From a virus: a stretch of 64,000 nucleotides of DNA. The position numbers and the translations under genes were made by a program. The DNA lies in IMG/VR virus record IMGVR_UViG_3300035670_000009, positions 62,001-126,000 of that record. The stretch is one strand, 5' to 3'. The notes beneath the pieces were generated by a model. It ran no database searches. It was not told the origin of the DNA and worked only from the letters and a program-made list of their open reading frames with translations. This document shows, in pieces, positions 15,836-24,175 of the stretch. How positions within the stretch are numbered: position 1 is the first letter of the stretch; each line of letters begins with the position of its first letter.

Positions 15836-16780
15836 TCAAGACAATCTGCTGTGTCCCCAGTATTTCTCGATGCCTTTGGACAGCGACAAGAATTCTTTGG
15901 TGTACCCTGCTGCTCGCAGTCGAGTTAGGCTAGCTTGCGTGCGAAACTGATACTGGTTGCGAAGTTCTTTTGGCATCGGAATCCAAGCGCACTCAGCGCC
16001 GAATTTGTTGCGCTGCTGCACTGAAATAGCGTTGAAGGCCAACTCATCGAATAAATCGTAAAACGATTGCGCCTGACCAGTTCCAACGTTGTAGATCCCC
16101 GAGGGCGCCTCTTTCAGTGCCCACAGGACGACTTGTACAACGTCGTCGATATAGACAAAATCCCGAAAGATATCTTTGCTCCCTGCGAAAAGCGTTGGTT
16201 TTTCGCCGTTGTTTACTTGCTGGATCAAGTGGTACGCCACGCTGGCTAGCCGACCTTTGTGTTCTTCGCCTGGACCGTACACATTAAAGTACCGCAGGCC
16301 GACCACTCTGTTGACCGCCTGTGTCAATCGACCGCGGACGTACTCGTCAAACGCCCACTTCGAGATAGCGTAAGGCGTTGTCGGGTGTTCGTATTCAGGC
16401 GATTCGATGCACTGGGGTCTACCAGGACCATAAACCGCAGCGCTCGAAGCGTAGATCAGCGGACAATTTGACGCCTGCGCCAGGTCGAACAGATCCACCG
16501 AAAAACTGTAATTGGCCAGCATGATGTTGCGACCGTTTGACTCGGTGGTGTCCGAGTTTGCGCCCTGGTGAATAATCGCACTAAGCTCGGCTTCGCGCGT
16601 TTTACCTTTTCCCAGGTCGCGATAGTCGCAATAGTAGTAAAACTTACTACCGGCGAGGTTTTGCATCTTGCGCCCATCGGTCAAATCGTCGACGCAAATA
16701 ATGTCGTCGCGACCTTGATCGTTGAGGGCCTTCAAGATATTTGAGCCAATAAAGCCAGCAGCTCCGGTGAGTAGGATCAT
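15836..16780 (-). CDS. hldD: ADP-L-glycero-D-manno-heptose 6-epimerase
   Basis: 314 aa short-chain dehydrogenase. The NAD(P)-binding start is LLTGAAGFIGSN (residues 3-14). The HldD-type segment VDDLTDGRKMQNLAG follows at about 25-39, with QGANSDTT near 73 and YASSAAVYG near 108. The catalytic YAISK (Tyr-x3-Lys) is near 136, followed by LRYFNVYGPGEEHKG near 163. The DLTDGRK and GEEHKGRLAS patterns separate it from GalE-type epimerases. Known reaction: ADP-D-glycero- to ADP-L-glycero-D-manno-heptose. GGAG precedes the ATG. It carries AGATATCT copy 4. Confidence 0.9.
   Translation of the reverse strand: MILLTGAAGFIGSNILKALNDQGRDDIICVDDLTDGRKMQNLAGSKFYYYCDYRDLGKGKTREAELSAIIHQGANSDTTESNGRNIMLANYSFSVDLFDLAQASNCPLIYASSAAVYGPGRPQCIESPEYEHPTTPYAISKWAFDEYVRGRLTQAVNRVVGLRYFNVYGPGEEHKGRLASVAYHLIQQVNNGEKPTLFAGSKDIFRDFVYIDDVVQVVLWALKEAPSGIYNVGTGQAQSFYDLFDELAFNAISVQQRNKFGAECAWIPMPKELRNQYQFRTQASLTRLRAAGYTKEFLSLSKGIEKYWGHSRLS
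16168..16175. repeat. AGATATCT palindrome, copy 4
   Basis: Context GAAAGATATCTTTGC inside hldD, read as Lys-Asp-Ile-Phe. Confidence 0.8.
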
Positions 16781-16801
16781 TTTTTCTCCGCGTCAAACAA
16801 C

Positions 16802-17035
16802 TCAAATTTCTGCCATTTCATTGTCGTTTTCTTCATTGTCGTCTTCAGTTTCTGCGTCATCCTCGAGCTCTGTCGTGTCAAACAGCTCGCACGCGGTGAG
16901 CATGTCGTTGTCGCTCAAATCGTCCAATCGTGCAAGCAGCGCGTTGCGCAAATCCAGCCCAGAAAGATCTAAACCGTCTTCTCTGGCGCTGACGATTTCA
17001 AAAGACAACGTGTACGTGTGTTCAAACTTTGGCAT
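16802..17035 (-). CDS. Small acidic protein, 77 aa
   Basis: One beta/alpha segment (HTYTLSFEIVSAREDG), then a helical LDLSGLDLRNALLARL, then a tail that is mainly Asp/Glu/Asn. AGAGGA precedes the ATG. Its start overlaps the upstream gene's end by 14 bases. Unknown. Confidence 0.65.
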   Translation of the reverse strand: MPKFEHTYTLSFEIVSAREDGLDLSGLDLRNALLARLDDLSDNDMLTACELFDTTELEDDAETEDDNEENDNEMAEI

Positions 17036-17474
17036 TGGTGTCCTCTTCTAACGACGGCAACATTTTGGCCATGTAATCGACAAAATGATCGCGAAGGTCT
17101 TCGGCTTTGTAATAGTCACCGCAAATACGCGCTCGGCCGCCAACAACAAAACGCACAGCGCCTTTGTCAGTGACTGTTACATACCACGCGACTTTTATTG
17201 CGCCGTCCCAGTCGGTGAGATAAAGAGACGTTGGCGTGACCTGTATAGCGTGCGCTTCAAGCGGCACAAGCGGGCGATTATCGTTGTGCTCTCGGCTGCC
17301 GCTGCCGCGCCAGTCTGGTACTTTTAAGTGCTTGATCTGTTCCCAGATATTCAAAATTTCTGTGGCAGCAAACCCGTCAATACCGGCCTGTTCGCGTTCT
17401 TTGGCCAGCTTTTCCGCCGCGGCTTTGGCCGCTGCCAGTTCGCGTTGCTTATTCCGAATTAGTTCAATGCTCAT
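17022..17474 (-). CDS. Hypothetical protein, 150 aa
   Basis: N-terminal Ala/Lys/Glu coiled-coil helix (about 1-28), then an alpha/beta domain containing YLTDWDGAIKVAWYVTV. Joined by ATGA to the gene before it. No family recognised. Confidence 0.65.
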   Translation of the reverse strand: MSIELIRNKQRELAAAKAAAEKLAKEREQAGIDGFAATEILNIWEQIKHLKVPDWRGSGSREHNDNRPLVPLEAHAIQVTPTSLYLTDWDGAIKVAWYVTVTDKGAVRFVVGGRARICGDYYKAEDLRDHFVDYMAKMLPSLEEDTNAKV

Positions 17475-17794
17475 ACGTAAGTGTTTCCGGCTGCGCGCTC
17501 TGCTAGCACGTTGTTTACGCTGCGGGCAAATTCGCTATGCGGCGGCAAAATGTCCCAGATTTTCATTTCGACATCGATAGCGAAATAGTCGCCCGCGTGG
17601 TCGAAAACGCAACGTACATGCGGCGCACAGCGCTCGCCCGCTTTGTGCTCGTGCAGGAGCGTGTACTTAGGTGTGTAGAACCCGTCGGGCAGGTTTGCGA
17701 GAAACGATACGCTAGTCGCGCGGTTGTAGCCCAGCTCAAGTGCGCGCGCATTGGCGCGCTCAAGTAGGCCTTTAGTGAAAACACGGGGCTCCAT
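17471..17794 (-). CDS. Hypothetical protein, 107 aa
   Basis: Mixed alpha/beta protein with two separated Cys in ERCAPHVRCVFDHAGDY and a His/Lys segment (LLHEHKAG). A near-match to the recurring palindrome (AGATATTT) sits just 5' of its start at about 17804. Function unknown. Confidence 0.6.
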   Translation of the reverse strand: MEPRVFTKGLLERANARALELGYNRATSVSFLANLPDGFYTPKYTLLHEHKAGERCAPHVRCVFDHAGDYFAIDVEMKIWDILPPHSEFARSVNNVLAERAAGNTYV

Positions 17795-17800
17795 AGATAT

Positions 17801-18265
17801 TTATTCCGCCGTCTGGGCGGCCTCCTTTTTCTTCTTGGCTTCTTCTTCCCACAGCTTCTTGAGCTGGTCGCGGACTACCAGGTCGTGCCCGGCCTGTATC
17901 TGCGCCAGCTCACGCAGCGTCTCTTTTTCCCAGGGCGTGTTGACCGAAAGATTGTCTGGCCAACTGGCGTACTCTTCAGCGTTTTCAGGGCTGAATCCGT
18001 TCGCGATGAGAATGCGCTGCACGTTGTTGCAAAACAACCGCTCGGCGTGCTGCGCGTTTTTAACGAACTCTTTGTCGACGTCCAGGTTGTCTTCAGCAGC
18101 AATTCTGTAACGGTAGATTGCCTCAGCGAGAGCGTTGACAATTTCGGCCGTGCTGCCGCAGTCGTTTTCAAATGCCCCGGCAAACAGGTCATAGATGATC
18201 TCGCGCGTGTGCTCGGGATCGAATTCGTTATCGTGTCGCATGATGTAAGCAAGTCGGGCGGTCAT
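17801..18265 (-). CDS. Hypothetical helical protein, 154 aa
   Basis: Almost entirely helical with an acidic first half. The C-terminal helix ends in a Lys/Glu run (KKLWEEEAKKKKEAAQ) typical of an exposed coiled coil. The ATG at 18265 shares ATGA with the upstream stop. Unknown. Confidence 0.65.
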   Translation of the reverse strand: MTARLAYIMRHDNEFDPEHTREIIYDLFAGAFENDCGSTAEIVNALAEAIYRYRIAAEDNLDVDKEFVKNAQHAERLFCNNVQRILIANGFSPENAEEYASWPDNLSVNTPWEKETLRELAQIQAGHDLVVRDQLKKLWEEEAKKKKEAAQTAE

Positions 18266-18648
18266 GCAACCTCCATTGGTTGTTCAACTAAAGTCAAGTT
18301 TTCTTCAGCCAGCACAACGTTTACGATCCGCATAATATGCGGGTCGCGCCGTTCGCACTCCATACGGACTTGATCAGCCAGCATTAAAATGCGTTTTTCG
18401 CTGTACCTTTTGGCTTCTGAAATAAGCGCTTTTCGGCCATGAAACAACAGCGTCTTTTCGATTGTGCTGCCCTGATACTCTTCTGTTTCAATTGGCGTAA
18501 AGTGCATGTAAAAACCGCGCGCGTTGTTGCGATTGTCGAAATAATTAACGCCGCCGTCTTCGTAGCCGACAGATACCTTGATGAATTTGATCGGTTCTGT
18601 GGTTGGAAAACGGTGCACGGTAATACTTCGTTTGCCGCTGCGGGCCAT
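18262..18648 (-). CDS. Hypothetical protein, 128 aa
   Basis: Beta-rich first 70 residues (IKFIKVSVGYEDGGVNYFD) followed by a helical C-terminal half. GGAG precedes ATG 18648. Unknown. Confidence 0.65.
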   Translation of the reverse strand: MARSGKRSITVHRFPTTEPIKFIKVSVGYEDGGVNYFDNRNNARGFYMHFTPIETEEYQGSTIEKTLLFHGRKALISEAKRYSEKRILMLADQVRMECERRDPHIMRIVNVVLAEENLTLVEQPMEVA

Positions 18649-18680
18649 CGTGAGTTTCTCCTAGCGCGTGTCGTCGTTGC

Positions 18681-18992
18681 TCAAACGGGGGCGGACTGCG
18701 AGCATTCCGTATTCTCAGGCGCTACGGCCACGATTGGCGGAGCCATCTGCGCACGAAACGTCTCTACGATTGGCGTCAATTTGTCGTAGAGCGCCAATAC
18801 TTCATCGTAGTTCATAAACACGCGAACACTCGTTGGGCCGTCGTATTTGCCTTCGGATAACACGATGTAGTTGTAGCGTGGCCCGACTTTTGAATTTTGT
18901 GACGCGCGCACATCAGGATTAAAGTTGTGAATGTCATATGCGGTTTGTGTTGCATCAGATTTGACATACACGCTCAACGGCATGATCGGCAT
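18681..18992 (-). CDS. Hypothetical protein, 103 aa
   Basis: Beta-rich small protein (MPLSVYVKSDATQTAYDIHN) with a C-terminal helix and a flexible PPIVAVAPENT tail. TAGGAGG precedes the ATG. The 113 bases 5' of it, up to the stop of the next gene, contain AGATATCT copy 5. Confidence 0.6.
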   Translation of the reverse strand: MPIMPLSVYVKSDATQTAYDIHNFNPDVRASQNSKVGPRYNYIVLSEGKYDGPTSVRVFMNYDEVLALYDKLTPIVETFRAQMAPPIVAVAPENTECSQSAPV

Positions 18993-19074
18993 AAAACCTC
19001 CTAGTGGCTCGTGTAAACGGGTTCGGCGCGGGTGTAGTCTTTGGCGCAGGCCGCGTACACACGGGCCCGGCCAA

Positions 19075-19082
19075 AGATATCT
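19075..19082. repeat. AGATATCT palindrome, copy 5 (intergenic)
   Basis: Context CCAAAGATATCTATCG in non-coding DNA, 24 bases beyond the stop of the gene at 19106. Confidence 0.8.
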
Positions 19083-19105
19083 ATCGCGGACGGCGTCCTC
19101 AAGAC

Positions 19106-19687
19106 TCAGTCGAGAACGCGCTGAATGCGCTGCGCTTCGTCAAGCGTGCGCTGAAAGATGACGCGATACGTGCCGCAGGGCAACTGCCAGTCTCCGTGTT
19201 CGGGATGAACCACGGTGTTGGGCTGCGACAGCTTGAAAATGGGACCAGCCATCAGCACGGCCTCTTCAAGCGCCGCGCGCTCTTCGCTGTAATCAAGCCG
19301 CCAGCTCATGATCTGACCGGAACGGGGCATCTTGACGCCGTGCTTGGCGTAAACGTGCTTTGCGACAGCTTCGTCGGTCTGTACGGGGAGCCACATCTCG
19401 ACTCCGTCGGCGCTTGCCAGGCAGTGCCGTGAGCCCTTGGTATTGCCCGGAGCCAGCTGAAGAACCGGCTGGTCGACACGAGCGTAGATATGCGCAGGGA
19501 TCTGGACATCGTCGCTGCCCAGAAACTGGATTACGACGTCGCCCTGGCGGACCGCGTCGCCGACGCTGGCGGCATCTGAAAAAATCTGCAGGCCGTCATT
19601 CTTGACGGCTTCAACAGCCCTGGCGATATCGCTGAGGGTTTTGGTAATAGCTGTAGTCTTCTTCTTGGACAGAGTTGCAGTGGCCAT
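19106..19687 (-). CDS. Hypothetical protein, 193 aa
   Basis: The start at ATG 19687 (MATATLSKKK) has AAGGAAA upstream and avoids overlap with the gene before it; the frame itself reaches 19726. A Lys-rich N-terminus and helix are followed by a beta-rich domain (QGDVVIQFLGSDDVQIPAHIY). Possibly a DNA-associated or structural protein; no family recognised. Confidence 0.65.
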   Translation of the reverse strand: MATATLSKKKTTAITKTLSDIARAVEAVKNDGLQIFSDAASVGDAVRQGDVVIQFLGSDDVQIPAHIYARVDQPVLQLAPGNTKGSRHCLASADGVEMWLPVQTDEAVAKHVYAKHGVKMPRSGQIMSWRLDYSEERAALEEAVLMAGPIFKLSQPNTVVHPEHGDWQLPCGTYRVIFQRTLDEAQRIQRVLD

Positions 19688-19712
19688 GGGTAGGCTTTCC
19701 TTGTAAGAGTGC

Positions 19713-21221
19713 TCAGGACGCGCCAAGCAGGCGCACGGGGTAGTTCATTAGTTCCACGACATCCGTTGACGCACCAGCGTGTAGCCATCGCTGGCCTTCT
19801 TCGCATGTGTTGATATCTTCAGGCACAGCTAGAAAATATTGCCGCGCGGTTGATCGACAAGCTAACACCAGCTTGCGGCGTTTGAACGGCGTGTTTTCTC
19901 TGACTACTCGCCCGTTAGCCCATCCGGTTGTTTCGAGCGTGTCATCAATTTCAACCAGCGCTTCAATCGTGTTGTCCACGTCATTTTCGCGACTGTCGAC
20001 GATTCTTGCGCCGATTTCTTCGAGGTATCGACTCCATCCGTAAACTTCAATCGCGATTCGTTTAACTTCTTCGTTTTGCTCGCGCTGGATATCGGCAAGT
20101 GTCAACGTTTCAGGCTTGTCGACGATCTTCTCGCCGAGCATTCCCAACTGGTGTCCGTCGACCCAATACTGTTTTGCGCCGTCTGGGTAGACGACCGCGG
20201 GGCCTTCGTCGTTGTGTAGCTCGCCGTCTTGATTGCAGTGAACAGTCGGCCGCCCCAGTAACACCAGCGCCTGTGTTCTGAACGTCATCACCATAGACGC
20301 GGCATGGACTAGTTCGCGCTGCCACGTAAAGTCGGGGCGCGTAAATTGCATTCCAGTGCACAGCACTTCGGCGTCAATGTAGTTTGTGCCCCAAGAACTA
20401 TCGATCCCCGAAGCGTCAACTCTGCAGTGCGTTGCGGTGCGGGCGCGGCTGCTGTTGGGAATGTCGGCGAGGCGCGCTGACGCTTTGGTGCCGCTGTCAT
20501 CGCGCTGCCAGAAATTGCCTAACGTAACTACATCGCCAAACCGCTGACTGCGCTGGTGTTTGGATTGCGTAACATTGAAAACATTGCTGTTTTCCAGGTT
20601 GCGCAAAATAACATTGCGCGACACGGGTGGCAGGTCACCAAACGCGTCGGCAAAAAGTGCGCGATGTTTTTCAAGTTCGTTTTCGTTTTCGCGGCGTCGT
20701 CGCCGCCGCATTGCCGATGTTTGCACGTCGTCGCTGTTTTCGCTAAACACTGCCGCAATGGCGCCGCGGATTGGCTTTTCGAGCGTCTTTTCCCAGGCTT
20801 CTGCGAGGGCTGAACTAGACCGATACCAGTGCGGGTCGTTTCGGGTGTGAAGGACGGCTTCTCGACGCAAATTGTTGATAAACCCGTCGTTGATGCCGTA
20901 GGCGGCGCACATTTCTTTGGCGGCAATCTTGGAAAGATAACCGCGCAAAACGCCCTCGGCAATGCGAAACGCCAGTGGCGAATGAACAATGTGCAACTTG
21001 GGCGGACTCAGCTTGTATGTCTTCCAGACCCAGGTCGCATTCTTGTTCTTCTTTTTGCTTTTGTGTTTGAAAACGCGGCTGACCTTCGTTCGGCGATAAA
21101 CCGGATCAAGAATTTTCTGAACGCGCTCTGCGCTTTCAGGAACGGCGCCCGCCATAGTGCGAGCCCAGCGGCTTACAACATCAACAATCAGCTTTTTGTT
21201 ACGTTTAGCCAGTCGGGGCAT
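19713..21221 (-). CDS. DUF6745-like protein, 502 aa
   Basis: A basic N-terminus (RNKKLIVDVV, KHKSKKKNKNA) and a helical region are followed at about residues 315-400 by the pattern I associate with DUF6745. That pattern is a short Cys/Asn segment with LHNDEGPAVVYPDG, then YWVDGHQLG, a Thr-Leu-x-Asp-Ile helix, and EVKRIAIEVYG. This domain is widespread in bacteria as leucine-rich-repeat-associated or stand-alone proteins of unknown function. An Arg run MRRRRRREN lies near 168. It may be a regulator or toxin-like effector, but the evidence is thin. Confidence 0.65.
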   Translation of the reverse strand: MPRLAKRNKKLIVDVVSRWARTMAGAVPESAERVQKILDPVYRRTKVSRVFKHKSKKKNKNATWVWKTYKLSPPKLHIVHSPLAFRIAEGVLRGYLSKIAAKEMCAAYGINDGFINNLRREAVLHTRNDPHWYRSSSALAEAWEKTLEKPIRGAIAAVFSENSDDVQTSAMRRRRRRENENELEKHRALFADAFGDLPPVSRNVILRNLENSNVFNVTQSKHQRSQRFGDVVTLGNFWQRDDSGTKASARLADIPNSSRARTATHCRVDASGIDSSWGTNYIDAEVLCTGMQFTRPDFTWQRELVHAASMVMTFRTQALVLLGRPTVHCNQDGELHNDEGPAVVYPDGAKQYWVDGHQLGMLGEKIVDKPETLTLADIQREQNEEVKRIAIEVYGWSRYLEEIGARIVDSRENDVDNTIEALVEIDDTLETTGWANGRVVRENTPFKRRKLVLACRSTARQYFLAVPEDINTCEEGQRWLHAGASTDVVELMNYPVRLLGAS

Positions 21222-21240
21222 TTGTCTTTCTGTTGCGTGG

Positions 21241-21483
21241 TTAGTTGTGGTCTAGGGCTTGTTGCACGGCTTCGTCGTATGCGCTGTCCAACTCTTGAGC
21301 AATTGCGCAGTGACTGGTTTTTAAAGAGCTGGTCAACCGCGGCGGACGCGTAAAATCTGCAGGCGCCGCGGGTGTTCCCACCATAATTCCCGCCGCGACC
21401 GTTTCAGCTGCGTTGCGGTCGATACAATCGACTACAAATTCTTTGTTGTGTGTTTCGGAAACTTGAATGCGAAAAGTTGCCAT
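21241..21483 (-). CDS. Hypothetical protein, 80 aa
   Basis: Begins at ATG 21483 (MATFRIQVSETHNKEF) with AGAGG upstream. A beta hairpin is followed by a helix (DRNAAETVAAGIM) and a helical C-terminus. The first 35 residues look like a small ferredoxin-like fold. Unknown. Confidence 0.6.
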   Translation of the reverse strand: MATFRIQVSETHNKEFVVDCIDRNAAETVAAGIMVGTPAAPADFTRPPRLTSSLKTSHCAIAQELDSAYDEAVQQALDHN

Positions 21484-21503
21484 CGCGCCTCTGGGTGTAA
21501 AAA

Positions 21504-21544
21504 CCACGAGGACGCACAAGTACGTACCTGTGCGCCCTCCGTGG
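21504..21544 (-). terminator. Strong Rho-independent terminator
   Basis: A 41-base nearly perfect inverted repeat (18 of 20 positions pair, centre GTACGTAC), followed on the minus strand by TTTTT (21499-21503). It lies 25 bases beyond the stop of the exported-protein gene at 21570. It should end that transcript and isolate the genes to its left. Confidence 0.75.
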
Positions 21545-21569
21545 CGACAAAACTGACAATCAAACCGGT

Positions 21570-21938
21570 TTAACGAACCGGCTTGACAACTGTGCGGTTG
21601 TTGTTGCGGATCACAACGCCGCCAAACAGCCGCCGACGCACAGTCTCGACCGCGTTTTCCTTCACGGCGTACTGGCAGTTCGGGCCGATGCAGGTGCTTT
21701 GCGCACTGCTGGCGCAGCGGCCGCCGGGGCAACGGCGCGGGCCTTCCACAATCACGACCTGCCGCGCGGGTTGGCTGTCCACGACGACCGCACCGCGGGC
21801 TGCGGGGGCCTGTGTGGGCGCCGGAACCGCTGCGGAAGCCGCGGCAGGCGCCGCGCCGTGATTAACGACGCTCACCGGCTCGTTGGCCGCGACAACGCTG
21901 CAAAAAATCGCCACGAGGGCAAAAAGAACAGATTTCAT
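21570..21938 (-). CDS. Small exported protein, 122 aa
   Basis: Clear Sec signal peptide (MKSVLFALVAIFCSVVAANE, cleavage probably after VVAA). An Ala/Pro linker follows, then a Cys-containing segment with CPGGRCASSAQSTC and CIGPNC-like spacing that could form disulfides, then a basic C-terminus. AAGGAG precedes the ATG. The pattern resembles short periplasmic proteins of planctomycetes. It may be a moron gene modifying the host envelope; function unknown. Confidence 0.75.
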   Translation of the reverse strand: MKSVLFALVAIFCSVVAANEPVSVVNHGAAPAAASAAVPAPTQAPAARGAVVVDSQPARQVVIVEGPRRCPGGRCASSAQSTCIGPNCQYAVKENAVETVRRRLFGGVVIRNNNRTVVKPVR

Positions 21939-22049
21939 TCTTCACTCCTTTACAAGTAACAAACCAAAAGCCAGAGCGTACAAGTGCTCTTAGCTGTATT
22001 GCCGTGCGCGCTCATTCCGTTGAACGCGCGCAGTAATTGTGACAGGCAG

Positions 22050-22811
22050 TTATTTCTGCGCCATCACACTGTCAATCCATTCTCGAATATCTGCGTCACT
22101 AAGACGCGTGTGCCAGGATTCGTGCCCGTAGCGGCTGATGTTAGTTTCGCCGCGACCGTGCACCACGCTGGAATGGATCCCGCAAAGTTCATTGCCGATA
22201 AAAAGGCCGCCGCCACTATCGCCCGGGCCGATCAAGAATTCGAGACTTGTGCGCTTTCCTTTTGACACTGAGCACACTAGTTTGCCGCCTGCTGCGGCGT
22301 CAACAATGTTGCTGCCTGCGCGTTTGTGGCCGTCGCTAATCGTTGCGCCGGTCGAAAACGTGCCGGTGATACCGTACCCCGCGATGCTCACAACCTTACC
22401 GGCTTCGTCGTTTTTTGAATAGAGTGGCGGATAGAAATCGAGCTGAATTTCTCGAACCGAGCGGCCGACTGCAACATCCGTCGTTTTGAGCGCATCTTCG
22501 CCAAAAGACGGATGCGCGGCCATGGCAGCAAGCGGAAAGCTTTCTCCGGTATCCAGCTTGATTTCAAATTCGTCGCATTCGCCAACGGCGTGGGCGGCGG
22601 TGAGTACGTAGTGGGGCGCGATAATCACGCAAGACGCAATATGCTGCAATTTGCTTTCTTTGCGGCAAATAATGCGCGCAACGCAACGAAATTTGGCCCC
22701 GTATTCCAGATGTTTGTGATCGGGAACGTTAGGATCGCGCGTTCCGCCGTAAGCGGTCGTGGCTGTTAATGCACAGCTGAGCGTTGCCAAGCACAGTAGG
22801 CGAGCAAACAT
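22050..22811 (-). CDS. Trypsin-like serine protease, exported
   Basis: 253 aa, chymotrypsin fold. A signal peptide (residues 1-22) is followed by catalytic His in VLTAAHAV (about 72), Asp in KTTDVAV (about 112) and Ser in GPGDSGGGLF (about 197). The GDSGG box and TAAH box are exact. Four or more Cys suggest disulfides. Expected to act in the periplasm or outside the cell, on host envelope proteins or virion precursors. Its neighbour downstream is another exported protein, and the pair looks like an accessory module. Confidence 0.9.
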   Translation of the reverse strand: MFARLLCLATLSCALTATTAYGGTRDPNVPDHKHLEYGAKFRCVARIICRKESKLQHIASCVIIAPHYVLTAAHAVGECDEFEIKLDTGESFPLAAMAAHPSFGEDALKTTDVAVGRSVREIQLDFYPPLYSKNDEAGKVVSIAGYGITGTFSTGATISDGHKRAGSNIVDAAAGGKLVCSVSKGKRTSLEFLIGPGDSGGGLFIGNELCGIHSSVVHGRGETNISRYGHESWHTRLSDADIREWIDSVMAQK

Positions 22812-22886
22812 TGTGCGGCTCCGGATGAGGGAACAGCACCAGTTTACAAACTACAGGCCGGTGACGTCACGTTCGCGCTGGCGGCG

Positions 22887-23159
22887 TTACGTGTTCAAAG
22901 CGTCTTTTACGGTTACAGGCCCGTTGGCCAGGCGCGTGTCGAGCCACGCTATTTCGGCAGCAAGCGCCTCGCTGCGTTTAACAAATGGTCCGAGCACGGG
23001 CCCGCCCACGGGCCTGAGATCAGCTGTCCAACCGGCGCCTGATGCCGCAGGCTCGACGTGAGAGGCGCGCCGGATATACACGTCACCAAGCGCACTCAGA
23101 TCAATTGCTTCGTCATAAATTGCCTGAATCGTCCCGTTTGGTCGAACAAACAAGTTCAT
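22887..23159 (-). CDS. Conserved small protein, 90 aa
   Basis: Starts MNLFVRPNGT and contains SHVEP, then PVGGPVLGPFVKRSEALAAE. I recall closely similar short proteins as frequent uncharacterised genes in Planctomycetota; this is memory, not a search. Beta-rich start and one amphipathic helix at the end. ATGA coupling with the beta-helix gene upstream. Confidence 0.65.
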   Translation of the reverse strand: MNLFVRPNGTIQAIYDEAIDLSALGDVYIRRASHVEPAASGAGWTADLRPVGGPVLGPFVKRSEALAAEIAWLDTRLANGPVTVKDALNT

Positions 23160-24175
23160 GTTCGCTCCATGCGCATGATTCGGCGTTGTCGCACAGCCTC
23201 GAGGTTTGGTTCTGGTCGCGCCAATATCGGTCCTCTGCTTGTTGGCGCGGGCGCGGTATTTGGATTGAGCACGCGCTGTACCATGTTGTGAATGTCGGCT
23301 GGGCTGCGCAAAACAAAATCAACAATAGATCGAGTGACAAGACTGTCAAGCGCCGCGCTAACTGTGTCGTCAAATACTACGCAGTACATTCTTGTGTTTA
23401 AAAAAGTGGTCCCGTTGTGCAAGACCCATCGCGGCGTGTTTACATGGGAATTGATAAATAGTCCCATTATGGAGATAAGTGTGGCTTCAACCGGCCCTGG
23501 AAGCTCAATGTTGGTGTTCGTTTGTCGCGCGTGATACTCGTTTGGCACAAACGTTGTAATGTATGAATTTACAATACGCGCGTTACCGTCTGCCAGAACG
23601 TTGGTCAGTTCTGAATTTTCAGCAACAGTTGTACCGCTGATTCCCAAATAGCCGTTACAACGACAATTAAATAGCCGCGCGTTACCGTAAATTCGCGCCC
23701 AAAAATAGGCTTCTGGGCCGACAATATTGGTATTGACAATAATTGCGTTTTGAGAAATTTCTGTGTTGCGAGATACACGAGACGAGCCAAAAACTTTAGC
23801 GTTGCCGCTAACGCGAGCAAAGCCGTTCAACACGCCGTCATCAAAAAGTATCGCATCGCCGCCGAGTTTTGCGTGTTGGTCGACGTGCGCGCGGTCGAAC
23901 ATTTTTGATCGGCCGCAAACATGTCCGCGGCCAGAAACTCGACATCTGTCATGAACGCGCGCAAAGTCATAAACTTGCGCGTTTCGCGTGACGTTTGCAG
24001 TGGGCGCAACCCAGGCTGTGTCGGCTACCCAGCCGCCGCCGTTATCGTGACGATGGGCGAATACGCGCCCTTTGCCGTCTTTAAAATCGTGTTTGGGTGC
24101 GCGCTTTATGCGAACTTTTGGCGGGTTTGCAAAATCGGGCACCATTGGGTCGACGAGTTTATCAACCACGGTCAT
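23156..24175 (-). CDS. Parallel-beta-helix-like repeat protein
   Basis: 339 aa. Residues about 45-200 form short six-residue steps of the type (G/D)-N-A-x-V-x (ARVSGNAKVFGSSRVSRNTE), the signature of left-handed beta helices. In phages such stretches are known from putative transferases and adhesion proteins. The N-terminus is basic (IKRAPKHDFKD) and the C-terminus ends in an Arg-rich tail. Likely structural or a trimeric adhesin-like module; enzymatic activity is not indicated. Confidence 0.7.
   Translation of the reverse strand: MTVVDKLVDPMVPDFANPPKVRIKRAPKHDFKDGKGRVFAHRHDNGGGWVADTAWVAPTANVTRNAQVYDFARVHDRCRVSGRGHVCGRSKMFDRAHVDQHAKLGGDAILFDDGVLNGFARVSGNAKVFGSSRVSRNTEISQNAIIVNTNIVGPEAYFWARIYGNARLFNCRCNGYLGISGTTVAENSELTNVLADGNARIVNSYITTFVPNEYHARQTNTNIELPGPVEATLISIMGLFINSHVNTPRWVLHNGTTFLNTRMYCVVFDDTVSAALDSLVTRSIVDFVLRSPADIHNMVQRVLNPNTAPAPTSRGPILARPEPNLEAVRQRRIMRMERT

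Noticed and set aside
19622-20090. Other GATATC sites (for example at 19622, 20085, 29367, 44612) as members of the palindrome set
   Set aside because: They lack the A/T flanks (they read CGATATCG or GGATATCG) and occur at about the frequency expected for a 6-mer, so they were not counted.
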